From: Betaproteobacteria bacterium UKL13-2 | GTDB taxonomy: Bacteria; Pseudomonadota; Gammaproteobacteria; Burkholderiales; Usitatibacteraceae | Assembly: GCA_001602455.1 (NCBI GenBank) | Contig: CP012157.1 | Coordinates: forward strand, 2,041,733-2,105,732 | DNA: 64,000 bases | Direction: 5' to 3' | Shown: positions 57,226 through 64,000 of the stretch, in pieces | Layout of the letters: each line of letters opens with the position of its first letter | Position numbering within the stretch: position 1 is the stretch's first letter | Program-made: the position numbers and the translations under genes | The notes under the pieces: generated by a model | Database searches by the model: none | Seen by the model: only the letters and a program-made list of their open reading frames with translations | What the model was told of the DNA's origin: nothing

Positions 57226-58386
57226 TCACGCGTCGCCCGCTGTCATTTCAACCGATTTGAAGGGCTGATGTTCATTCAATTCATCCACATATCGCTCAAT
57301 GCCGTTCGATTCGCGCCGCAAAAAATCTTCAACCGCGCTCGAGAAACGACTGTCCTTGATCAAGTGTGCCGAGCCACACTGAACTGGCACAAATCCGCGC
57401 GCGAGCTTATGTTCCCCCTGTGCGCCGCCCTCCAGCAACGCTAGGCCACGTTCGATGCAGTATTCAATTGTCTGGTAGTAACAGGTCTCGAAGTGTAGCC
57501 CGGACACAAATGAAAGTGCTCCCCAGTAACGACCATACAAGGTCGTCTCGCTGACCAAATTCAGGCTTGCCGCGATGGGCTCACCGGCTTGCTCGGCAAT
57601 GATCATTAGTACGTTTTCAGGCATGAGAGTCCCGATGAGCCCGAAGAACTGTCGATTAAGGTAAGGTGTTGAGTGGTGCGCTCGGTAAGTTGCGTCGTAG
57701 CAACTCGTAAAAAAGTCCCAATGCGTTGTCGTGAGTTCTGACCCGTTCAAGCGTCGCAGTTCAACGCCTGACTCGCGCACACGCTTGCGTTCCTGCTTGA
57801 TGCGCTTGCGCTTGTCATGGCTCATGCGCGATAGGAAGTCGTCAAAACTGCGATAGCCGTTGTTGCGCCAATGGAACTGTACGGCCTGTCGCGGCATGAG
57901 TCCGGCCGCGAGCAGTTTGTTTTGCTGCCGCTGATGCGCAAATAGTACGTGGAGCGATGACACATCAGATTGTTGCGCGATATCGAGCAGCGCGTTGAGC
58001 AAAATATCCTCATCGTGTTCTGTTTTCGCCAGCAGTCGTGCCCCAGTACACGGCGTGAAGGGAACAGCCGCCAGAAGTTTGGGGTAATAGCTTAGTCCGG
58101 CGCGATGATAAGCATCAGCCCACGCCCAATCGAAAACGTATTCGCCGTAGCTGTGACCCTTCATATACAAGGGAATCGCGCCTGTTAGCGAGTGTTGGCC
58201 GTTGACCAGTCGCCGCAACACAATGAACTGCGGCAGCCACCCGGTTCCGGCTGCGGTGCAGCCGCTATCAATCATCGATTGAATCCACGCGTATTTAAGC
58301 GTCGGATTATTGTCGGTCAAGGCATCCCACTCAAGTGGGGAAATCCCCGCTAAGCTTTCGATGACCTCGATATTGTATTCGTGCAT
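57226..58386 (-). CDS. FemAB-like / peptidogalycan-type N-acyltransferase (PF04339-like)
   Basis: A 386-residue GNAT-fold protein of the DUF482 group: NPTLKYAWIQSMIDSGCTAA, VPFTPCTGARLLAKTEHDED, SMSHDKRKRIKQERKRVRES-like (MSHDKRKRIKQERK) and the C-terminal FVPVQCGSAHLIKDSRFSSA. Members are often annotated as peptidogalycan biosynthesis proteins; the real substrate is unknown. It converges with ppk, their stop codons 10 nt apart. Cytoplasmic. Confidence 0.88.
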   Translation of the reverse strand: MHEYNIEVIESLAGISPLEWDALTDNNPTLKYAWIQSMIDSGCTAAGTGWLPQFIVLRRLVNGQHSLTGAIPLYMKGHSYGEYVFDWAWADAYHRAGLSYYPKLLAAVPFTPCTGARLLAKTEHDEDILLNALLDIAQQSDVSSLHVLFAHQRQQNKLLAAGLMPRQAVQFHWRNNGYRSFDDFLSRMSHDKRKRIKQERKRVRESGVELRRLNGSELTTTHWDFFTSCYDATYRAHHSTPYLNRQFFGLIGTLMPENVLMIIAEQAGEPIAASLNLVSETTLYGRYWGALSFVSGLHFETCYYQTIEYCIERGLALLEGGAQGEHKLARGFVPVQCGSAHLIKDSRFSSAVEDFLRRESNGIERYVDELNEHQPFKSVEMTAGDA

Positions 58387-58689
58387 CAGATGCGTCTGTT
58401 GAACAGAAGATTAGGGAAGGGCGGAGACGCATTGGAGCGATCTGCGTCCTGCAAACTATAACCCTAGCCTGAACATTTCATGGGGGCGTGTTCGAAAGCG
58501 GGTGAGTGGGTGCGTGGTCAAATATTCAGGCGAAAAACAGCAGTTGGCCGCGAGAAATGCCTGAAACACCGCGTCCCTTCTTGGGTTTGGCGGTCTGCCA
58601 CATTCTCCCAATCGGGTCACACCCGTTCAACTGGCGTTTCTAGGATAATCGACCCAACTCACCTTTGTTGGGTTTTTTCGGAGTCGCGT
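58387..58689. other. Divergent leader between acyltransferase and nadE, with repeat and terminator hairpin
   Basis: No gene. A second copy of the CTAGCCTGAACATTTCATGG repeat is at 58464-58495. TAGGATAAT at 58641-58649 is a possible -10 for nadE. The end carries a terminator-like hairpin, listed separately. The open frame from 58480 into nadE is an extension across these elements and not coding. Confidence 0.6.
58653..58678 (+). terminator. Terminator-like hairpin in the nadE leader
   Basis: CCCAAC (58653-58658), loop TCACCTTT, GTTGGG (58667-58672), then TTTTTT. It has the form of an intrinsic terminator on the plus strand and ends 12 nt before the nadE ATG. It may block read-through from upstream or attenuate nadE; alternatively it is the extreme 5' hairpin of the nadE mRNA. 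Confidence 0.6.
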
Positions 58690-60372
58690 ATGTCCTTATC
58701 TCAGTCTCCTGTATCTCAGTCCCCTGTATCTCGGTCTTCGGTATCTCTGCCTCCTCTTAGAATTGCAGTCGCCCAGGTGAATCTTGTCTTGGGGGATTTG
58801 GTCGGCAACGTTAATCGGCTCGCCGAAGAAGCGGCGCGCGCGCGCGATGCTGGCGCGGCCATTATCGTGACGCCTGAGCTGGGCTTGTGTGGCTATCCCC
58901 CTGAGGACTTACTCTTTCGGCGCGACTTTCGCCTCGCATGTAGTGATGCGCTCATGGCGCTATGTGCCAAGGTAGATGGCATCGCGATGATTGTGGGGCA
59001 CCCGCATGTCCTGCCCGGTGCTGAAGGCGAGCCGGATCGATTGTTTAATGCTGCTTCATTGATACGCAAGGGCAAAATTGTCCATAGCTACTTGAAGCAA
59101 CGGCTCCCTAACTACCAAGTTTTCGACGAAAAGCGTTACTTCGAAACCGGGCACAAGCCGTTTGTATTTGAGTTGGACGGCACCAAGATTGGCGTACTCA
59201 TCTGTGAGGATGTTTGGTTCCCGCAGCCGGTCGCTGCAGCGGTAAAGGCAGGCGCAGACATTATCGTTGTACCGAATGCGTCGCCCTACGATATGCAAAA
59301 ACTTGAGACTCGATATGAGGTGGTCAAAAAGCGCGTCGCCGAATCTGGGGTGCCAATTCTTTATGCGCATTGGACTGGAGGACAAGACGAGCTCGTTTTC
59401 GATGGGGCATCTTTTGGCATCAATGCGGATGGCGCTGTCGGATATCAGGATCGACAATTCGAAGAGTCACTCGGACTTGTGACGTTTGCAAACGGTCGAT
59501 TGTCTGGCGAAATTCACCCACCACTTCAGCACGAAGAAAGTGTCTATCGAGCGCTCGTCGTGGCGCTGCGAGACTATGTCAATAAGAACGCTTTTCCGGG
59601 CGTGTTGCTGGGATTGTCTGGTGGCGTCGATTCCGCGCTCACGCTCGCCATCGCGGTCGATGCGCTTGGTGCCAAGCGCGTGCGCGCAGTGATGATGCCA
59701 TCCGAGTACACCGCACAGATTTCATTGGACGACTCACGCGAAATGGCGGCAATTCATGGCGTCGCCTACGACGAAATTGCGATTACGCCTGTGTTTGACG
59801 CCTTCAAGCGGGCGCTGGCTGGTGCTTTTATTGGACGCCCGGAGGATACGGCTGAGGAGAACATTCAAGCGCGTGTGCGAGGAACGATGCTCATGGGATT
59901 GTCGAATAAGTTTGGTGCGATGGTCGTGACAACGGGCAACAAGAGCGAAATGGCGGTTGGATACTCCACCCTATATGGCGATATGGCAGGCGGGTATGCG
60001 ATTCTTAAAGACGTTTCCAAGACGTTGGTTTACCAACTGTGTCGGTGGCGCAACGCGCAGTCGCGCGTGATTCCTGACAGGGTCATTACGCGGCCGCCAT
60101 CGGCTGAGCTTCGTCCCGACCAAAAGGATCAAGATTCGCTCCCCGCGTACGCCGTGCTCGATCAAATTGTTGAAATGTATGTGGAGCAGGATATGGCGCC
60201 AGCCGAGATCGTAGCGGCAGGGTTTGCCGAGGCCGACGTAAGCCGCGTCACACGCCTGCTCAAAATCAACGAATACAAGCGGCGCCAGAGTCCGGTTGGC
60301 GCTAAGATAACGCGTCGTGGCTTTGGCAAAGATTGGCGCTACCCGATCACATCGAAGTACTGGCCCAAATAA
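58690..60372 (+). CDS. nadE: Glutamine-dependent NAD+ synthetase
   Basis: A 560-residue two-domain enzyme (deamido-NAD + glutamine + ATP to NAD+). The nitrilase-type glutaminase has Glu in VTPELGLCGYPPEDL (about 60-74), Lys in HSYLKQRLPNYQVF and Cys in GVLICEDVWFPQP (about residue 172). The synthetase domain has the P-loop LLGLSGGVDSALTLAIAVDA (about 307-326) and TTGNKSEMAVGYSTLYGDMA. ATG 58690 gives a short Ser/Pro/Gln/Val repeat (SQSPVSQSPVSRSS, from tandem 15-bp units) before LRIAVAQVN; a start nearer that motif is also possible. glnB follows 24 nt later. Confidence 0.94.
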   Translation: MSLSQSPVSQSPVSRSSVSLPPLRIAVAQVNLVLGDLVGNVNRLAEEAARARDAGAAIIVTPELGLCGYPPEDLLFRRDFRLACSDALMALCAKVDGIAMIVGHPHVLPGAEGEPDRLFNAASLIRKGKIVHSYLKQRLPNYQVFDEKRYFETGHKPFVFELDGTKIGVLICEDVWFPQPVAAAVKAGADIIVVPNASPYDMQKLETRYEVVKKRVAESGVPILYAHWTGGQDELVFDGASFGINADGAVGYQDRQFEESLGLVTFANGRLSGEIHPPLQHEESVYRALVVALRDYVNKNAFPGVLLGLSGGVDSALTLAIAVDALGAKRVRAVMMPSEYTAQISLDDSREMAAIHGVAYDEIAITPVFDAFKRALAGAFIGRPEDTAEENIQARVRGTMLMGLSNKFGAMVVTTGNKSEMAVGYSTLYGDMAGGYAILKDVSKTLVYQLCRWRNAQSRVIPDRVITRPPSAELRPDQKDQDSLPAYAVLDQIVEMYVEQDMAPAEIVAAGFAEADVSRVTRLLKINEYKRRQSPVGAKITRRGFGKDWRYPITSKYWPK

Positions 60373-60735
<363 letters not shown>

Positions 60736-60832
60736 GGAAAAAACCTAGGCCGGACTCTTGTTGTTGGGATAGTTGTGTTATTGTTCTGCCGAATCTGGGT
60801 GGAAGGGAGTCCACCAATATCAAGGAGAACTC

Positions 60833-60970
60833 ATGCTGCTTGCAATTTTTTACGTTTTTGCCGTTCTGTGCATCATTCTTTACTACACTGGTCACTTAAA
60901 ACGGTGGAAGTGTGAGTGGTTCTTGATTGTGTTGGCGGTCACCGTTTTTCCAGCAGTTTTGTTCCTCTAG
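60833..60970 (+). CDS. Small two-span membrane protein
   Basis: A 45-residue protein with two hydrophobic stretches (MLLAIFYVFAVLCIILYY and WFLIVLAVTVFPAVLFL) separated by TGHLKRWKCE. AAGGAG lies 6 nt before the ATG, strongly supporting translation. The longer in-frame start at 60773 is not needed. No family is recognised. It follows glnB by 97 nt. Confidence 0.6.
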   Translation: MLLAIFYVFAVLCIILYYTGHLKRWKCEWFLIVLAVTVFPAVLFL

Positions 60971-61006
60971 CCCGGCTCTTGCGCGACATTAGGCGCGCCG
61001 AGGGCT

Positions 61007-61846
61007 TCAAAATCTTTTAATTGTTTGAGCGTCTTGACGCAGTTGCCGTTGCGCGGGGTTCTGCCGGTAAAACTGCGTGAGTAAACGATAGACATCGGGA
61101 AAGTTCTCCTGAATGCGCTGAGGCGTTTCGAAAAAGGCCTCTGAAACAACGGCGAAAAATTCAGCCGGACTTTCACTCGCATACGGATCGAGCGCGAGGC
61201 TTTCCAACATCGCGCCGCTATCCTCCACGGCGCGTGCGTCAGCGATATCAACTTGTTCACAAAAGCGCAGGTAGGCGGTCTTAAAGGTGAGCTGCCACTC
61301 CGCCGCTGACATACCTTTGGAGAGTGGCGGGTATCCATTGGCGTCGCCATTGAGCATATCCAGCTTATGCGCAAATTCATGGATTACCACGTTAAATCCT
61401 GCAATCGCGTCATTGGTACCAACGCACGCCACGTCTTCATACGACAGAATGACCGGCCCGCCTAACCAAGCTTCGCCCGCCAATGGGTCGTGCGTGAGAT
61501 GTACGACACCAATTTCGTCAACAAGCTCCCGCGCTGGACGAAACTCGCCCGGATACACGATGACGTCGGACCAACCGTTGTAATAATCCACGCCTAGCTC
61601 AAGAATCAAGATGGATGCCTGCGCCGCAATTTCGACCTTCATGATCGGCGTCAGCACAAAATCACCTACACCAACGAGCGATTTTCGCGACAAAAAATCC
61701 GAGGCAATGAGCCGCAAGCGGCGATTTTCCTCGTGGGAAAGACCGGTCATAAAGCCATAGCGGTGCGTTGCGTTATTCCAGAGTTGTTCGTCGATGATGG
61801 GCACCGCTCTTTTGAGCCAAGACGATAACTTTTTAAGTAAGCCCAT
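61007..61846 (-). CDS. mtfA: MtfA-like zinc-dependent peptidase
   Basis: A 279-residue protein of the MtfA (DUF980) family. The zinc motif HEFAHKLDMLNGDANGYPPL (HExxH about residue 153) and the C-terminal YASESPAEFFAVVSEAFFET (third ligand region) are clear. In E. coli MtfA binds the Mlc repressor of ptsG and has peptidase activity; whether this is so here is unknown. Six nt downstream of the DUF72 gene, so probably one transcript. Confidence 0.9.
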   Translation of the reverse strand: MGLLKKLSSWLKRAVPIIDEQLWNNATHRYGFMTGLSHEENRRLRLIASDFLSRKSLVGVGDFVLTPIMKVEIAAQASILILELGVDYYNGWSDVIVYPGEFRPARELVDEIGVVHLTHDPLAGEAWLGGPVILSYEDVACVGTNDAIAGFNVVIHEFAHKLDMLNGDANGYPPLSKGMSAAEWQLTFKTAYLRFCEQVDIADARAVEDSGAMLESLALDPYASESPAEFFAVVSEAFFETPQRIQENFPDVYRLLTQFYRQNPAQRQLRQDAQTIKRF

Positions 61847-61852
61847 GGCCGC

Positions 61853-62905
61853 TTAGGTACCTGTGTCGAGGTGAAGTACGATGGCCTCGGCAAGCCTTTC
61901 AACCGAAAGTGGTGCCGAACCTTCTGCCTTGTTATTGATAGTCACGAAACTTGCGTAGCCTTGACGAGCGGCCGATGCGGCAGCAGTGGCGAGCGCCGCC
62001 CGGCTAGCGTAATCCTCGTCAACTAGTTTGTTGAATGGAAAATAACGAGACTTTGCGTCTTCATACCGGAAGCCTGCGTGGAGCGACCACCGGCAGACAA
62101 AGTCGCCAACCGGCATTTCCTTGTTCATCAACGCAATTTGCGCTGCGGGAGTAGGCATCTTTGCATGGCTTGCCACGCAAAATCGTGACGAAGTGGTATC
62201 AAGACACTTGAAAAATCGATTCGTGAGCAGTTGTGCGTCACGAACTTCGACTGCATACACGAGGCCAGGCGGCAGTTTCGACAAAAATCGGTACAACTGG
62301 TTTATAAATGGATCAGGGTTTGCGGTGACTCGTTTACCTTGCGGCGGAAACTGAAACACCAAGGGGCCGACTGTGTTACCAAGTCCGGCGGCGGCCGGCG
62401 CGATGAACTCGTCTATTGCATAGTCGGCGTTCAAAAAGTAAGGGCTGTCGGCGAACTCACCCGTCTCACTCCGAATGTAGCTCGATGTCACGGCCATCGG
62501 CGCTTTGACAACAAAGCGAAAGCTGTTCGGGACTTGGCTCGCATAGTGTGCAAAGTCGGATTCCGAGATCGGCGCATAAAACGTTCGGTCGATGCTCACT
62601 GTTTTCATGAGCGGGTGCGCGGCGTAGGCAGGCAGACCATCACGCGCGAGTTTGGTTTCAGAAAATAGCCCGTTGTAGACCAAGCCTTCCCAGCCTGGAA
62701 AAGACCACGAAGATGTGCCAAGGCGAATGGCGGCTGGGAGCTTTTTTGCTGTTTCAATGGCGGCAGTGCTCGGTGGCACCGGTGCCAAGCGCGGGTTTTT
62801 TTCAGCCGCGGCAGATCGACGTGACACCCGAGTAGATTCGGATGCCCCAGCGGGAATTGGTTCGCCGAAAAGATCGACGAGCGGGGGATTGATCTGTTGA
62901 CTCAA
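61853..62905 (-). CDS. DUF72 domain-containing protein
   Basis: A 350-residue TIM-barrel-like protein: RLGTSSWSFPGWEGLVYNGL, VSIDRTFYAPISESDFAHYA, RFVVKAPMAVTSSYIRSET and LVFQFPPQGKRV are the DUF72 hallmarks. Function unknown (YecE-like group). The N-terminal ~50 residues, with GASESTRVSRRSAAAEK, are a poorly conserved leader. Divergent from the amidohydrolase gene. Confidence 0.9.
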   Translation of the reverse strand: MSQQINPPLVDLFGEPIPAGASESTRVSRRSAAAEKNPRLAPVPPSTAAIETAKKLPAAIRLGTSSWSFPGWEGLVYNGLFSETKLARDGLPAYAAHPLMKTVSIDRTFYAPISESDFAHYASQVPNSFRFVVKAPMAVTSSYIRSETGEFADSPYFLNADYAIDEFIAPAAAGLGNTVGPLVFQFPPQGKRVTANPDPFINQLYRFLSKLPPGLVYAVEVRDAQLLTNRFFKCLDTTSSRFCVASHAKMPTPAAQIALMNKEMPVGDFVCRWSLHAGFRYEDAKSRYFPFNKLVDEDYASRAALATAAASAARQGYASFVTINNKAEGSAPLSVERLAEAIVLHLDTGT

Positions 62906-63065
62906 GAATGTCTGACGTGCTTCGTGACGGCTAAATGACGCAGTTTACGAGGGATTTGCGCCGCATAATCGCAAGCGCGATTCATCGGCTAGGATATGAG
63001 CCTCTTGTGCCATCGTTTTGGGCGAATGATCGTGTAGTGTCGAGATAGATTACGGAGAGATCAAG

Positions 63066-64000
63066 ATGTGCCACCATCATATTTTCGCGTTTAGTCGCCG
63101 CGCTTTTTGCGTTGCGAGCGCTGCGCTCGTCCTGAACATATCGAGCGTCTCGGCGCAACCAAGATTAGCAAACGAGATCAGCGGTGGAGGCGACCTTGTA
63201 ATCATCGGAAAAGTTGCCACAATGAATGCGACTCGGGATGTCCTATCTCCGGGCGCGATTTGGATTCGTCAGGGCAAAATCATCGCCGTGGCGAAGGGTA
63301 TGGCGGATTTGGCGCTTGCCGCGAAGCAGTCGACCATCGGTACCAGTGAAGGAGATGCTGCTGATTTGTTGAGATCGGCAAAGGTTCTTCGGCTTGAGGG
63401 CGTCATCTATCCGGGGATGATCGACCTGCATAACCACCCTGAATATGCGATCTATCCGCTGCTACCGATTAAGCGAAAATACAAAGATCGTTATGAGTGG
63501 CGGTTCTACGATGAGGCCTATGCGCGTCGCATCACAAACCTGAACACGTTGCTCACTTCGCCCCAGTATTTCAATCTTGGCACCGAAGTGGGTAAGTATG
63601 GTGAGATTAAGGCGTTGATTGGCGGAACCACATCAATACAGGGTGCCCGAGTGACACTTCCGACGGCAAAAGAAGAATGTCTCTTGCGGAATATTGAAAC
63701 TGCCGGCGTTAGCAATCATCCGACGTTTTCGAGAGTTGATATTGGTAGGGATGCTCGCGAGTGGCAGCGCATGAGTGAGGAGCGTAGCAAAGGAGGAGCC
63801 TTGGTCTTGCATCTTGCAGAAGGCGTTGGGCCACGCATGGCAGCCGAATTTGAGGCGGTGAAGCGCAGTGGCCTACTCGGGCCCGAATTGGTCGCCATAC
63901 ACGGCGTAGGACTGACCCGCACCCAGATCGATGAAATGGGTGCTGCCGCCGCCAAGCTCGTTTGGTCGCCCCTCTCAAACTTTATCCTCTACGGTCAAAC
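63066..64000 (+). CDS. Secreted metal-dependent amidohydrolase, 3'-truncated by window edge
   Basis: The frame from ATG 63066 (GGAGAG ribosome-binding site upstream) is open to the window end, about 311 codons, so the C-terminus is missing. A signal peptide is visible (RRAFCVASAALVLNISSVSA before QPRL). The amidohydrolase opening is LRLEGVIYPGMIDLHNHPEY with the HxH metal pair; LVLHLAEGVG, AIHGVGLTRTQIDEMG and LVWSPLSNFILYG are later conserved blocks. It resembles imidazolonepropionase/adenosine-deaminase-like secreted hydrolases; the substrate is not known. Not all of the active site is in the window. Confidence 0.85.
   Translation, partial: MCHHHIFAFSRRAFCVASAALVLNISSVSAQPRLANEISGGGDLVIIGKVATMNATRDVLSPGAIWIRQGKIIAVAKGMADLALAAKQSTIGTSEGDAADLLRSAKVLRLEGVIYPGMIDLHNHPEYAIYPLLPIKRKYKDRYEWRFYDEAYARRITNLNTLLTSPQYFNLGTEVGKYGEIKALIGGTTSIQGARVTLPTAKEECLLRNIETAGVSNHPTFSRVDIGRDAREWQRMSEERSKGGALVLHLAEGVGPRMAAEFEAVKRSGLLGPELVAIHGVGLTRTQIDEMGAAAAKLVWSPLSNFILYGQ

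Noticed and set aside
58480-58689. N-terminal extension of nadE to 58480
   Set aside because: The extension crosses a dispersed repeat and a terminator hairpin and has no similarity to the family; ATG 58690 lies shortly before the nitrilase domain.

Overview
The window looks like a chromosomal segment of a betaproteobacterium (Burkholderiales-like by gene content). This is inferred from the gltI-gltJ-gltK-gltL aspartate/glutamate transporter, the moxR-DUF58-transglutaminase cluster next to a histone-deacetylase-like hydrolase, the ppx/ppk pair, a nadE-glnB pair and moderate-to-high GC. No rRNA or tRNA gene was recognised, and no taxonomic marker was searched.

Layout. 1-2075: end of an NlpD-like murein hydrolase activator and a bifunctional mannose-1-phosphate guanylyltransferase (manC). 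2150-4370: a non-coding block with 19 copies of a GTCATCCCGAGCG-type inverted-repeat element. 4619-11910: fatty-acid and acyl-CoA genes (fadD, acyl-CoA dehydrogenase, APH-like phosphotransferase, histidine phosphatase, DUF962), interrupted by an intact IS3-family element (6745-7991) that sits inside another dispersed repeat. 12012-18434: remnant of a PIN-domain toxin, the transglutaminase/DUF58/MoxR operon, a class II histone-deacetylase-like protein and upp. 18518-19250: a second cluster of the GTCATCCCGAGCG repeat.

19251-45713 is the centre of interest. It is an 18-gene, single-strand, mostly overlapping operon for an extracellular contractile injection system (eCIS; Afp/PVC/MAC-like phage-tail-derived particle). 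Read in the direction of transcription (minus strand) it encodes: the tail terminator (DUF4255, Cis16), an unknown 308-residue protein, one sheath with a 100-residue Ala/Lys/Glu insertion, two tube proteins, DUF5908, a LysM tube-baseplate adaptor, a VgrG-like spike, PAAR tip, gp25, two large baseplate-J/wedge proteins with an unknown 310-residue protein between them, the tape measure, the AAA+ ATPase, a 904-residue membrane protein with an Ig-like and a GH18-like region, a SAM methyltransferase, and finally a DUF4157 protein with an unfamiliar C-terminal domain, the likely cargo. No tail-fibre gene of the usual kind is visible. Just upstream on the same strand lie a soluble NarX-type histidine kinase, a NarL-type response regulator and a stand-alone receiver (46111-48543), which are plausible regulators.

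49190-64000 returns to housekeeping genes: the glutamate/aspartate ABC transporter with an intercistronic terminator after gltI, sixA, ppx and ppk (polyphosphate), a FemAB-like acyltransferase, NAD+ synthetase, P-II (glnB), a 45-residue membrane protein, mtfA, a DUF72 protein and the 5' part of a secreted amidohydrolase that runs off the window.
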